A DNA stretch of 20,235 nt from Dehalococcoidia bacterium CG2_30_46_19. GTDB taxonomy: Bacteria; Chloroflexota; Dehalococcoidia; GIF9; AB-539-J10. How positions within the stretch are numbered: the stretch's first letter is position 1; every line of letters begins with the position of its first letter. Where the stretch lies: contig MNYD01000080.1 in the NCBI GenBank assembly GCA_001872925.1, forward strand, positions 1-20,235, in the 5' to 3' direction. Below, in pieces: positions 1-7,844 of the stretch. Below the pieces are notes generated by a model, which saw nothing but the letters and a program-made list of their open reading frames with translations, was not told where the DNA came from and searched no databases. The translations under genes and the position numbers were made by a program.

Positions 1-111
1 TCTCATGCCCACCTCGGAGATTGCGGAGCTTGTTCCGAGTGAAACGAGGAATCTCATGCTCCAGTTTGCTTCGGCTACGCCTCGCAACCGCTAGCGCTCC
101 TCGCAATGACA
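1..111. repeat. Palindromic repeat family B, left copy (partial)
   Basis: Non-coding repeat ending in the family terminus ctcgcaatgaca at about 100-111. Read on the minus strand it matches 7845-7945 at roughly 80-85 percent by eye, with the same order of blocks. Its other end probably lies outside the window. Together with the next repeat it fills the gene-free start of the window; I see no coding potential in 1-323. Confidence 0.7.
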
Positions 112-129
112 AATAAACAACCTCAAGGT

Positions 130-277
130 GAGATTGTTTAGCGACCCATCCCCCTCTCCCTTCGCTTCATGTCATTCTGAGCGTAGCGAAGAATCTCAAA
201 GCGACCGAAAAAATCTCGCTCAGGGCAGGCCTTTGAAGGAGAGGGGGATAAAGGGGGTGAGGTTAGTAAACACTCTC
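130..277. repeat. MITE-like repeat family A, left copy
   Basis: About 148 bp with imperfect terminal inverted repeats: the left end begins gagattgttta and the right end, read in reverse, begins gagagtgttta, both followed by C-rich blocks. Positions 241-273 are an exact reverse complement of 7626-7658 (33 bp). Inside lies a second common repeat motif, ctgagcgtagcgaag, at 177-191, which recurs exactly at 9173-9187. No open frame; it looks like a non-autonomous element. Confidence 0.65.
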
Positions 278-287
278 AAGATGTAGA

Positions 288-315
288 TTGGAATAGCCGG
301 ACAACGTGGTAAAAT
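288..315 (+). promoter_or_regulatory. Sigma70-like promoter for the HDAC-like gene
   Basis: TTGGAA at 288-293 and TAAAAT at 310-315 with a 16-nt spacer. The -10 box ends only 8 nt before the ATG at 324 and no Shine-Dalgarno precedes that ATG, so the transcript is predicted to be leaderless or nearly so. Confidence 0.45.
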
Positions 316-323
316 AGTCAAGT

Positions 324-1067
324 ATGAAGATAGTATTTCATGAGAAATACAAGCAGGTTTATACCTATGACCCAGCATCTAAAGCAGGAAGGATAGAGAA
401 CATTCTTGAGGCATTGAAGGGTTATGAGTTCGTCCAGCCTGAACCGGCTACTGAGGATGACCTTCTCCTGGTTCATGCCAAATCTTTAATAGACTCGGTG
501 AAGGGGGATAGCCTTGCTTTTGAAGTAGCCAGTTTAGCTGCTGGGGGAGCAATAAAAGCTGCTGAGATTGCCCTGAGTGAGACATCCTTTGGTCTAATAA
601 GACCGCCAGGACACCATGCTGGCAGAGACTTCAATGGCGGCTTTTGCTTTTTCAGCAACATGGCTATCGCTATCACAAAATTAATGCACCAAAAAAAGAT
701 AAACAGGGCTTTAATCGTGGATATCGACCTCCATTATGGCAATGGCACCTATGACATACTGGGCAGCAATGAGAATGTTATCTTCGTGAACATGGTGTGC
801 CAAGAGAGGCAAAAATACTTGGCTGAGCTAAAGGAACGCCTGGGAAAGGCAAAAGAGTACGACATCATAGGAGTCAGCGCTGGATTTGATACTTATGAAA
901 AGGATTGGGGGAGAAGCCTGAAGACCGAGGATTACAACACTATAGGCAGTATGATAAAGGAAACTGCCAAATCCTGTAAGGGAAGAAGGTTCGCTTTACT
1001 TGAAGGCGGCTACTATATCCCCGATTTGGGCAAGAATGTGAAGTCCTTCCTGAAAGGGCTGGAGTAA
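324..1067 (+). CDS. Compact histone deacetylase-like amidohydrolase
   Basis: Zn-dependent deacetylase of the arginase/deacetylase fold (HDAC, AcuC, acetylpolyamine amidohydrolase superfamily), expected to remove acetyl groups from lysines, polyamines or similar amides in the cytoplasm; the true substrate is unknown. Seen in the 247-residue product: the PPGHHA motif with the His pair at 97-98, the metal-binding DIDLHYGNGT with D135 and H137, the third ligand D189 in SAGFD, and LLEGGYY with the usual catalytic tyrosine at 230 or 231. The family is usually 300-380 residues; here the stretch between the DxH and GFD motifs is only about 50 residues, so the loops that shape the substrate channel are shortened. 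It stands alone on + with repeats upstream and a convergent gene downstream. The ATG at 324 is the only sensible start and lacks a ribosome binding site. Confidence 0.88.
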   Translation: MKIVFHEKYKQVYTYDPASKAGRIENILEALKGYEFVQPEPATEDDLLLVHAKSLIDSVKGDSLAFEVASLAAGGAIKAAEIALSETSFGLIRPPGHHAGRDFNGGFCFFSNMAIAITKLMHQKKINRALIVDIDLHYGNGTYDILGSNENVIFVNMVCQERQKYLAELKERLGKAKEYDIIGVSAGFDTYEKDWGRSLKTEDYNTIGSMIKETAKSCKGRRFALLEGGYYIPDLGKNVKSFLKGLE

Positions 1068-1079
1068 GCTCTCTGCAAA

Positions 1080-1976
1080 TTAAATCTCAATTTGCATCCC
1101 TGTCTGTAATGGGGAAAACCTTTCTCTAAAGGCGAGATAAAGCTCTACCTGTGCTTTAAATCCGGTGCAATGACCAGCACATATCCACTCTGGATTTAAC
1201 TTAGAAAGTTCCTCCACTGTTCTTTTTATCCTGTCATCGGGTGCATCGATAAGATGCAAACCGCCAATAATACCCTCTATTTTCTCGCAGCCAGTCAATT
1301 CCATGGCGTGCTTGGCAATATTAACGATTCCAGCATGGCTACAACCGGTTACAATCACCAGACCTTTCCCGCTAACATTTGCCACCACTGATATATCATC
1401 AAGCATTTGGTCATCTACGACTTCCCCACCTTCTAGCGTCTTCAGCGCTATCCCTACTTGCTCGAAGTCAGTTTGCCTCTTTACCTCGCCGGTGGTGGTA
1501 ATACCCGACATAAGCTTCACAGAACCCTTATTGAGAAGAAGGCTGCCACCAGCTTTTTCTATCTCCTCCCTGGAGTCACCAGGCATAATACCTACATGCC
1601 TGAGATAAGGCTCGGTAACAAAATTTAGTCGAAAGATATCTCGATGAGCGATTACCCGGATATCCTTTCTGCCTATTTCCTTGAGCATCCTTGCTACTCC
1701 TTGAGTATGGTCATAATGGCAATGAGTTAGAACAACAGCATCAATAATGGAGGGCGAGATATTCATGAGTTTCATGTTATTGAGAAGAGCCTGTGAATTT
1801 TGACCCACATCAACCAGGATTCTCATTACATCGGAGCCTTTTGCCCCTTCCAGAAGAAAGGAAACTCCGTGTTGCCCTAGATAATGACTTTCATAAAGTA
1901 CAGAGTCCTCCGTCAAGACTGTAATTTTCAGACTATCCAGCTCGCCAATTTCTGCCACGTCTTCTCTTTCCAACAT
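1080..1976 (-). CDS. MBL-fold metallo-hydrolase (COG1237-type)
   Basis: Metallo-beta-lactamase-fold hydrolase of the group annotated as 7,8-dihydropterin-6-methyl-4-(beta-D-ribofuranosyl)aminobenzene-5'-phosphate synthase-like or COG1237. Motif residues (numbered from the GTG one codon upstream): THCHYDH at 85-91 giving the metal-binding H86, H88, D90 and H91; TGCSHAG at 211-217 with H215; GGLH at 239-242; and a late AGHCTG with H270. This set without extra domains is typical of the group. I prefer the ATG at 1976 over the GTG at 1979; neither has a clear ribosome binding site. It is the last gene of the minus-strand block after livJ, but a hairpin at 1995-2023 lies between them, so co-transcription may be partial. 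The actual substrate cannot be told from sequence. Confidence 0.85.
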   Translation of the reverse strand: MLEREDVAEIGELDSLKITVLTEDSVLYESHYLGQHGVSFLLEGAKGSDVMRILVDVGQNSQALLNNMKLMNISPSIIDAVVLTHCHYDHTQGVARMLKEIGRKDIRVIAHRDIFRLNFVTEPYLRHVGIMPGDSREEIEKAGGSLLLNKGSVKLMSGITTTGEVKRQTDFEQVGIALKTLEGGEVVDDQMLDDISVVANVSGKGLVIVTGCSHAGIVNIAKHAMELTGCEKIEGIIGGLHLIDAPDDRIKRTVEELSKLNPEWICAGHCTGFKAQVELYLAFRERFSPLQTGMQIEI

Positions 1977-1994
1977 CACGCGTGATAAAGCAAA

Positions 1995-2023
1995 GTGCTA
2001 CCACACCCACAGTGTGATAGCAC
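1995..2023 (-). terminator. Possible terminator or intercistronic hairpin after livJ
   Basis: In minus-strand RNA the arms 2023-2012 and 2006-1995 form a 12-bp stem (one U-G wobble) around a 5-nt loop, followed by TTTGCTTTAT. It lies about 43 nt past the livJ stop and just before the MBL gene. The T-tract is broken, so termination is probably incomplete; it could also protect the 3' end of the liv message. Confidence 0.5.
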
Positions 2024-2065
2024 TCCGCTCCTCAAATGGCAATCAGAGGTAGTTGCTAATGTTGC

Positions 2066-3238
2066 CTACGAAATCCAGGTAACTACCTCTATCTGAGCAT
2101 TTGCATAACCGGTTTCAGTTGTAGCATCTTCCACCACTTCCCAAATCTCAAATAGACCGGAGGTACGATCGCCCAATTCGTTGAAAGAGATAGGACCAGT
2201 AGCACCTTCGAATTCCAGTCCTGTCAGGGCGACCCTTATGGCTTCACCATCGTAAACACCAGCTGCTTCTATCGCGTTTGCAGCTGCCCATACTGCGTCA
2301 TACATAGTGTCACAATATACCTGAGGTGCTTCTCCATATGCCAGTTCATACGCCGCGCTGAATTCATCGTACTTCGAACCTGCGCCAACAGTTCTGGTAC
2401 CAGCAACAAACGCCTTCTCCATAAACTCAGCAGAACCAGGTTCTGCAAACAAACCGGAGCCATAGTTGCCATCACAGCCTAACCAGGCAATCTCGTCCAA
2501 GCCTAAATCTAGAGCTTGCTTGAACACTATGATACCATCATCACAGTAGGTGCAGGCAAAAACCACATCAGGGCTACTGTCTTTAATCTGCTGTAACTCG
2601 GTGCGATAGTCTTTCGTGCCTTCAGCATAGTGTATTGATACCACATGCTCTCCCTGCCACCCCACATCGTCAAGCCGCTCAACAATAGCTGTCTCTAAAC
2701 CTTTACCATAAGTGTTATCCAGTACTATGGTAGCCAGCCTGGTATAACCTTTGTCCACGATAACGTCGGCTAATACCATGCCCTGGGCATCATCACGAAG
2801 GCATGTACGGAAAAACCACTCCGTTCCCTCAACCTCGGAAAGCGGGATCCCTGTAGCCGATGGGGTAATCAACGGCACCTGTTGTTCCTGTGCATATGGG
2901 ATTGCAAGTAAAGAAGTCCCCGTGATCATGGGCCCGGTGATTACCTCCACGCCGTCCACTGTAACCAGCTTTTTAACCCTGTCAAAGCCTGTGGCTGGGT
3001 CTGTAGCTCCATCCTCTACCACTAATTCCACCTCTTTCCCCAGCACTCCACCAGCAGCGTTGATTTCATCTGCCGCTAGCCTGGCACCATTCAATATCCT
3101 GTTACCCATGGCGCCCAAGTCACCTGTCAAGTCCAGTACAACTCCTATCTTGATTGTTTCAGCCGGGGCAGGCCCACAACCCACTGCCGGGATGAGAAGA
3201 GCCAGGACAGCTATCACCATTAATAGTTTTTTAACCAT
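2066..3238 (-). CDS. livJ: Branched-chain amino acid/amide ABC transporter substrate-binding lipoprotein
   Basis: Extracytoplasmic binding protein of the Leu/Ile/Val-binding family (periplasmic-binding-protein type 1 fold) that delivers a branched-chain amino acid, amide or related small acid to the LivHMGF transporter. The 390-residue product starts with a lipoprotein signal: basic MVKK, a hydrophobic run to about residue 16, and lipobox AVGC with C21 as the lipid-anchored first residue of the mature protein. The mature part opens IKIGVVLDLTGDLG and continues with GARLAADEINAAGG, both hallmarks of the family; length is normal. AGGAGG at 3245-3250 precedes the ATG with 6-nt spacing. It lies 33 nt after livF, at the end of the transporter block. 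The specificity of LivJ homologues varies (amino acids, urea, aromatic acids), so the ligand is inferred only loosely. Confidence 0.93.
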   Translation of the reverse strand: MVKKLLMVIAVLALLIPAVGCGPAPAETIKIGVVLDLTGDLGAMGNRILNGARLAADEINAAGGVLGKEVELVVEDGATDPATGFDRVKKLVTVDGVEVITGPMITGTSLLAIPYAQEQQVPLITPSATGIPLSEVEGTEWFFRTCLRDDAQGMVLADVIVDKGYTRLATIVLDNTYGKGLETAIVERLDDVGWQGEHVVSIHYAEGTKDYRTELQQIKDSSPDVVFACTYCDDGIIVFKQALDLGLDEIAWLGCDGNYGSGLFAEPGSAEFMEKAFVAGTRTVGAGSKYDEFSAAYELAYGEAPQVYCDTMYDAVWAAANAIEAAGVYDGEAIRVALTGLEFEGATGPISFNELGDRTSGLFEIWEVVEDATTETGYANAQIEVVTWIS

Positions 3239-3271
3239 TTTTTACCTCCTTCTAAAACTAAATTTTATTGG

Positions 3272-4159
3272 CTAATTATGCCGAGAGGCTAAATCTGTGT
3301 CAATACCCTTAGCCTCTAATCCCAAAAATCTTTGCTTGGAAGATTCTTCAGCAAATAAAGAACTAGCTTCACCTTCCATGGCACAGGTGCCTTCAACCAG
3401 AACATAGCCTCTACTGGAGACACTCAGCGCTTTTCTGACATTTTGTTCCACTATTATTATAGCTGTGCCAGTCTCTTTTATCTTTCCTAATTTGGATAGA
3501 ATGACTGAGACTGGCTTGGGAGATAACGAAGCTAATGGCTCATCAAGCAACAGGACTTTCGGCTGGGCCATCATTGCCCTCGCTATGGCTAACATCTGCC
3601 TTTCCCCACCGCTTAAATTTCCTGCTAAAGCGTTTTTCCTCACCTCAAGCTCGGGAAACATCTCAAAAATCTCCCTTATGCCAGCTTTTATGGAAGCTCT
3701 TCCTTTCCTATGATAGGCTCCCATATCTAAGTTTTCACTTATAGTGAGGTTAGGGAAAACATTGTTTACCTGAGGAACATAACCTATGCCCATGCTTACC
3801 GCCCTATCAGAAGCTATTCCGGTTATGTCCTCACCACAATAAACCACTTTCCCTTGAAACAACCTGGCGAAGCCAAGAATGCTTTTGAGCAAGGTTGACT
3901 TACCGCTGCCATTAGGACCAACAACAGCCACAATCTCACCCTCATTCACATAAATGGAGACATCGTGGACAATAACGACATCACCGTAGCCAGCATTGAT
4001 ATTTTTGACGGCAAAGACAGGTTGTATTTTACTAGGACGCACTTTCGGTATAGCTTTTGTTATTCTACCTACTGTAAGTCTAATTCGCATCCAATCGGAC
4101 TCATAGAATAACCAAGTGAAGCTAATTAGCATTAGAATTATAAACCATACTGGAATCAT
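3272..4159 (-). CDS. livF: ABC transporter ATP-binding protein LivF with hydrophobic N-terminal extension
   Basis: One of the two ATPases of the Liv importer. Seen: Walker A GPNGSGKST at 81-89, signature LSGGE at 182-186, Walker B VLLLDEP at 202-208, and VEQN at 237-240, where Gln replaces the switch His as is normal for LivF. The ATPase domain starts near residue 46; LivF proteins are usually about 235 residues, but this one has 295. The extra N-terminus holds a hydrophobic stretch at about 3-18 (VWFIILMLISFTWLF), which would act as a membrane anchor, then a basic linker. The DNA encoding residues 1-42 lies exactly between two copies of a 37-bp direct repeat (3996-4032, 4179-4215). A later in-frame Met at residue 24 (near 4090) is an alternative start that would remove the hydrophobic part. 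A weak AGGGTG precedes the listed ATG. The C-terminus is also slightly long. Confidence 0.9.
   Translation of the reverse strand: MIPVWFIILMLISFTWLFYESDWMRIRLTVGRITKAIPKVRPSKIQPVFAVKNINAGYGDVVIVHDVSIYVNEGEIVAVVGPNGSGKSTLLKSILGFARLFQGKVVYCGEDITGIASDRAVSMGIGYVPQVNNVFPNLTISENLDMGAYHRKGRASIKAGIREIFEMFPELEVRKNALAGNLSGGERQMLAIARAMMAQPKVLLLDEPLASLSPKPVSVILSKLGKIKETGTAIIIVEQNVRKALSVSSRGYVLVEGTCAMEGEASSLFAEESSKQRFLGLEAKGIDTDLASRHN
3996..4032. repeat. 37-bp direct repeat, copy inside livF
   Basis: Identical over 37 bp to 4179-4215 (offset 183), with mismatches immediately on both sides. This copy encodes about residues 43-55 of LivF, the entry to the ATPase domain. Confidence 0.97.
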
Positions 4160-4178
4160 TTCTTTACACCCTTTTTAG

Positions 4179-4215
4179 TTGATATTTTTGACGGCAAAGA
4201 CAGGTTGTATTTTAC
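4179..4215. repeat. 37-bp direct repeat, copy at the livG end
   Basis: Second copy of the repeat at 3996-4032. It contains the livG stop codon (4212-4214) and most of the livG-livF spacer. The 146 bp between copies encode the unusual LivF N-terminus and its ribosome binding site. Confidence 0.97.
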
Positions 4216-4982
4216 CCTCCCCCCAAATATGCTTGATAAAAAGCAGGGGCATCAGCAACATCATGAGGCTCCCCCTGAGTTACCACCCGCCCCCTATACA
4301 TGACATAGACCCATTTAGCGAACTCGAATAATATCTCCAGGCGGTGTTCCACGATGAAAAAAGTTGTGCCATTACCAGAGAAATCCTTTAGCTTTTGAAA
4401 TATAGTCTTACCCAGTGCTGGATTTATTCCCGCTGCTGGCTCGTCTAAAAGCAAAAGCCTGGGCTTAGCCATAAGCCCTCTGGCCACCTCCAGGAGTTTC
4501 CTTTGTCCGCCAGAAAGCTCGCCAGCAGGAGAAAAAGCCCATTTCCCCAGCTCCACAAACTCAAGAATCTCAATAGCTTCATCAATTAGTCCCTTTTCTT
4601 GCTCCTGCCACCCTTTCCTTAAGAAAAGACTGTTTACTAACCTATCGCCTTGATGACCTCTTGCTGCCACAAGCATATTATCCAACACTGTCATCTGGTA
4701 AAAAAGCCGGGGCAACTGGAAGGCATTCACCAGTCCTTCAGCATAAATATCATGAGGAGCGAGGTTGCTGATACATTTGCCATTGAAGTAAACAGTCCCA
4801 TGGTCAGGCTTATAAAGCCCGAGAATGGTGTTAAACAAGGTCGTCTTACCACTGCCATTAGGACCTACTAGTCCCCAAATGCCGCCTTCCTTGACCTCCA
4901 TGTCTACCGCATTGACAGCGTAAACCCCGCCAAAGTGCTTGCTGACTTCGCTTATTCTTAACAATGCTTCTTCCATTACCAA
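4212..4982 (-). CDS. livG: ABC transporter ATP-binding protein LivG
   Basis: Second ATPase of the Liv importer, 256 residues, normal size. Seen: Walker A GPNGSGKTT at 40-48, signature LSGGQ at 156-160, Walker B LLLLDEP at 176-182, and the switch histidine H213 in VEHR. The C-terminal YLGGG is typical of LivG. The first codon listed is TTG (4982), 6 nt after GAGGGG at 4989-4994; the ATG two codons later (4976) would sit 12 nt from that site, so TTG is favoured by spacing though ATG is possible. It follows livM after 133 nt, the longest gap in the block; that gap holds a 7-bp hairpin at 5064-5082 with no T-tract. The stop codon lies within the 37-bp direct repeat. Confidence 0.94.
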   Translation of the reverse strand: MVMEEALLRISEVSKHFGGVYAVNAVDMEVKEGGIWGLVGPNGSGKTTLFNTILGLYKPDHGTVYFNGKCISNLAPHDIYAEGLVNAFQLPRLFYQMTVLDNMLVAARGHQGDRLVNSLFLRKGWQEQEKGLIDEAIEILEFVELGKWAFSPAGELSGGQRKLLEVARGLMAKPRLLLLDEPAAGINPALGKTIFQKLKDFSGNGTTFFIVEHRLEILFEFAKWVYVMYRGRVVTQGEPHDVADAPAFYQAYLGGG

Positions 4983-5115
4983 CTAATGCCCCTCTTCGAT
5001 GAGTGCTACATTATATACAATGCAAGCAGAAAAAAATAAAGCTTGGAGGGATAGGTTTACGCAGCCCCTTCAGACAAGGGGCCACATAAAGATGAAGAGA
5101 TAAACACCGAAAAGC

Positions 5116-6051
5116 TTACTTACCTGCTTTATTATTAACAACGCCTTTTCCATATCTGACCAACTCCAAGGCCTTTGTCTTTATCGGACTCTCCTTTAAC
5201 AAGCCCTGCGGTCTATAAAATAAAACAAGGATAATTAAAACACCAAATAGAATATATTGCAAGTTAATAGGGTCGAGGGGCAAAATCGGTTTAGCTAAAT
5301 TTGTCCCATATTTAAAAAGCTCCACTAATCCAGCACCTAACAATGCCCCCCAGTTATTACCTGGCCCGCCTAAAAGGACCATTATCCAAACTGTGAAGGT
5401 AATCATGGGCACAAACATATCGGGGAGAACATAGTGAAGATACTGAACATAAAGTCCACCAGCGACTCCCACCATAGCTGAGCCTATCATAAGTATCTGT
5501 GCCTTATATTTAGCCCTATCCTTACCTAATGCCTCAGCAGCAATCTCATCTTCCCTTATTGCACGCACCACCCGGCCATAAGGTGAGTTAGCCAATAGTT
5601 GAGCTATGACAAAGCAAATGAGCAAGCAAAAGTAGACCAGTCCTATATTCACTAGAACACCAACATGGTGAGAGGCACCTGCTATACTAATAGCTGGAGC
5701 AACACTTGTTCCCCAGTCACCCCCAGCAATCCAACTCTCAGATTTGACAATCAACCTCAATATCTCGCCAAAAGCTAAAATTGCTATGGCTAGATAATCC
5801 GTCCTTAACCTCAAAGCGGGTAAGGAGATAAGCAAGCCAAAAAGGGCCGAAGTCAGGGCACCAGCGATAAGGCAAAGGGGAAAGGGAATGCCAATTTTAG
5901 AGAGAAGAGCATAAGTGTAAGCGCCAATGAGGAAGAAGGCTACCTTGCCAAAGTTGGCAATTCCGGCAAAGCCAAACTCTAAGTTCAGGCTCAGAGCTAC
6001 TATGCCAAAGATGCCAACAAAGACGAGAAAGTCAAGACCGTAAAGTAACAA
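5116..6051 (-). CDS. livM: ABC transporter permease LivM
   Basis: Inner-membrane permease of the Liv importer, forming the channel with LivH. The 311-residue product is almost entirely hydrophobic helices and shows family features: NLEFGFAGIANFGKVAFF near the N-terminus, the EAA-like loop with AIREDEIAAEALGKD (about 168-182) that contacts the ATPases, GGPGNNWGALLGA, and an ending YRPQGLL. The start is TTG at 6051, supported by GGAGGG at 6058-6063 with 6-nt spacing, inside the end of livH; no other Met lies nearby. It begins 1 nt after the livH stop, so translation is probably coupled. The C-terminus has a short basic tail (about 20 residues). Confidence 0.93.
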   Translation of the reverse strand: MLLYGLDFLVFVGIFGIVALSLNLEFGFAGIANFGKVAFFLIGAYTYALLSKIGIPFPLCLIAGALTSALFGLLISLPALRLRTDYLAIAILAFGEILRLIVKSESWIAGGDWGTSVAPAISIAGASHHVGVLVNIGLVYFCLLICFVIAQLLANSPYGRVVRAIREDEIAAEALGKDRAKYKAQILMIGSAMVGVAGGLYVQYLHYVLPDMFVPMITFTVWIMVLLGGPGNNWGALLGAGLVELFKYGTNLAKPILPLDPINLQYILFGVLIILVLFYRPQGLLKESPIKTKALELVRYGKGVVNNKAGK

Positions 6052-6052
6052 A

Positions 6053-6940
6053 TCAAGCCCTCCTGAACAACATAGCTAATCCCTGCGGCTTCACAATCAA
6101 AGTTATTATCAGAATCAGGAAGGCTATACCTATACGATAGGTTGAAGAAAGTCCTAAAGCTACCAAAACCACCACCCCAACATTTTCAGCCAGGCCAATA
6201 ATAAAGGCTGCCGCTACAGCCCCATAATAGTTACCAATACCGCCAAGTATAACCACAGCAAAGATAGGCAATATGATATCCCATCCCGTCATAGGCCAAA
6301 TTTGGGTATCAGAGGCACGGAATATGCCAGCAATCGCCGCCAGTCCAGCACCGATAAACCACGTTATCCAGATTACCCGGTCAATATTGATGCCCGAGGC
6401 TAAGGCAAGCTCGGGATTACTCGAAGTAGCTCTAATGGCTTTGCCTATCTTAGTTCGGGTTAAAATAAGATGCATGATGAACGCTAAGGTTACAGCAACA
6501 AAGATAAGCCATAGCCATAGCCCGGTAACCCTTACCGGACCAACATCAAAGGCAGACCAGGCAGTGGTAAAATACAAGGGCTTCCAACTCCAGACAGCAC
6601 CAATAGAATGTCTCAGAATAAAACCCAGGGCGATAGAAGCCACCATGAGATGGATTATGGTGGCTCCCCTCTTAGCTAAAGGCTGGAAAATGCCCCGATA
6701 GCATAAAAAGCCCACTCCTCCGGTGACCAGGAAAGCAACTATAAGGGCTGCTGGCAAGCCCAATCCTAGTTGCTCAGCAACGAAATAGCCAATAAAAGCG
6801 CCCAATGTGATGAATTCAGCGTGAGCAAAATTGGGAAAACCGGAAAGTCCGTAGGTTATGCTAAGCCCCACAGCCCCGAGGAGATAAATACTTCCGGTTA
6901 CCGCTGAATTGAATAAAACTTGGGCCCAGTTAACCGCCAT
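6053..6940 (-). CDS. livH: ABC transporter permease LivH
   Basis: Second membrane permease of the Liv importer, 295 residues with about eight hydrophobic segments. Family features seen: GAVGLSITYGLSGFPNFAHAEF near the N-terminus (LivH proteins have a G-L-N-x-A-H/Q-G-x-hydrophobic element here), the ATPase-contact loop TKIGKAIRATSSNPELALASGI at about 164-185, VVILGGIGNYYGAVAAAFIIG, and the end VKPQGL. ATG start at 6940, 5 nt after the HAD gene stop, without a clear ribosome binding site, so it may rely on coupling to the upstream gene. The order livH-livM-livG-livF-livJ is a complete importer. Confidence 0.93.
   Translation of the reverse strand: MAVNWAQVLFNSAVTGSIYLLGAVGLSITYGLSGFPNFAHAEFITLGAFIGYFVAEQLGLGLPAALIVAFLVTGGVGFLCYRGIFQPLAKRGATIIHLMVASIALGFILRHSIGAVWSWKPLYFTTAWSAFDVGPVRVTGLWLWLIFVAVTLAFIMHLILTRTKIGKAIRATSSNPELALASGINIDRVIWITWFIGAGLAAIAGIFRASDTQIWPMTGWDIILPIFAVVILGGIGNYYGAVAAAFIIGLAENVGVVVLVALGLSSTYRIGIAFLILIITLIVKPQGLAMLFRRA
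6058..6063 (-). promoter_or_regulatory. Ribosome binding site deciding the livM TTG start
   Basis: Reads GGAGGG on the minus strand, 6 nt before TTG at 6051-6049. It lies within the last codons of livH and is the reason for accepting a TTG start. Confidence 0.8.
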
Positions 6941-6945
6941 AATTG

Positions 6946-7572
6946 CTAAGATAAATACCGTTTTAGCTCGGTTAAATTAGCTAGAGAGCCCTGCTGACTA
7001 TTTCCTACTCTATCAAGGTGAAAAGCATTAATGCCCGCTTGGCTGGAATTAAGGAAATCAAATTGCCAGTTGTCGCCAACATGGACAATCTGGGCAGGGT
7101 TTACTCTTATTGATTCACATACATAGGCATAAAATTTGGGCGTTTTTAACTGATTAAGTAGAGAAGTCGAGGAAAAGGTATGAATAAAATAGCCCTTGAT
7201 GCCCTGCAATTGAGGCTCCAGTAGCTCTGACGGCGTTCCCGAAGCGATGATTAGCTTATATTGACCCCTCAAGGAGGAAAGAACCTCCATTACCTCGGGG
7301 TAATAACACACTTTAGCCTGGCAACGCTGAATCGCTAGCTCAGGAGAACCTAGCTGGAAATATCTGAACCAGTATTTTATATCATACCATTCCAATCTCT
7401 GGTCACCTACTTTATTATATTCTTGAGCAACAATTTTCTTAGCTTCAGCAAGCTCAACGCCGTTCTTCCCAGCATAAAGCGCAGGTATAGTTTCATGCCA
7501 GATAGCCTGGCTGAAATCAGGAGTTACCAGCGTCCCTTCAGCATCGAAGGAAATTACCTCAATTCGGCTCAT
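6946..7572 (-). CDS. HAD-superfamily hydrolase
   Basis: Haloacid-dehalogenase-fold hydrolase, 208 residues, probably a small-molecule phosphatase. Seen: motif I FDAEGT with the nucleophile D10, a cap region of mostly helices (about 20-90), motif II LIIASGT with S111, motif III lysine at 143 or 146 (LKTPK), and motif IV HVGDNWQFD with D167 and D172. The second acidic residue of motif I is Glu (E12) rather than the usual Asp, which may slow or change the phosphatase step. It is the first gene of the liv transcription unit, 5 nt before livH, though no link to amino acid uptake is known. Start ATG at 7572 has no ribosome binding site; a TATGAT at 7589-7594 (minus strand) 16 nt upstream could be a -10 box giving a very short leader. 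Confidence 0.87.
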   Translation of the reverse strand: MSRIEVISFDAEGTLVTPDFSQAIWHETIPALYAGKNGVELAEAKKIVAQEYNKVGDQRLEWYDIKYWFRYFQLGSPELAIQRCQAKVCYYPEVMEVLSSLRGQYKLIIASGTPSELLEPQLQGIKGYFIHTFSSTSLLNQLKTPKFYAYVCESIRVNPAQIVHVGDNWQFDFLNSSQAGINAFHLDRVGNSQQGSLANLTELKRYLS

Positions 7573-7625
7573 TTAGATTGCTAATGCTATCATACTCGCA
7601 AGTGAAGGTCTATGTATTTGCGATG

Positions 7626-7773
7626 GTGTTTACTAACCTCACCCCCTTTATCCCCCTCTTTTTTAAAGGAGAGGGGAAGAGATTTATAGAGAGGGGTTTC
7701 ACCCTCTCTTACCTACACTCCCCCTTCCCTTAGCAAGGGAAGGGGGTCAGGGGGATAGGTTGCAAACACTCTC
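7626..7773. repeat. MITE-like repeat family A, right copy
   Basis: About 148 bp, inverted relative to the copy at 130-277 and sharing a 33-bp exact block (7626-7658 against 241-273). Ends are imperfect inverted repeats (gtgtttactaacctcaccc and, in reverse, gtgtttgcaacctatcccc). The centre has a perfect 12-bp hairpin, arms 7720-7731 and 7735-7746, loop AGC. No open frame. It occupies most of the gene-free stretch 7573-7950, which also holds a candidate promoter at 7814-7822 and the family B repeat after it. Confidence 0.7.
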
Positions 7774-7813
7774 TATTTGCCAAGCTTTCTCAATAAAGAT
7801 AAAATATCCACAA

Positions 7814-7822
7814 TGGTATACT
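7814..7822 (+). promoter_or_regulatory. Candidate extended -10 promoter for the acyl-CoA dehydrogenase homologue
   Basis: TGG followed by TATACT at 7817-7822 fits an extended -10 element; no good -35 box is visible. Transcripts would carry about 120 nt of leader containing the family B repeat. Confidence 0.35.
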
Positions 7823-7844
7823 ACTACACGGCACCCTCTCCTTT

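Noticed and set aside
5064..5082. 7-bp GC-rich hairpin in the livM-livG gap as a terminator
   Set aside because: No T-tract follows in either direction, and termination there would cut off the ATPase genes of the same transporter.
7720..7746. Perfect 12-bp hairpin as a rho-independent terminator
   Set aside because: No T-tract on either side; it is the internal palindrome of a repeat element, and no gene ends nearby.
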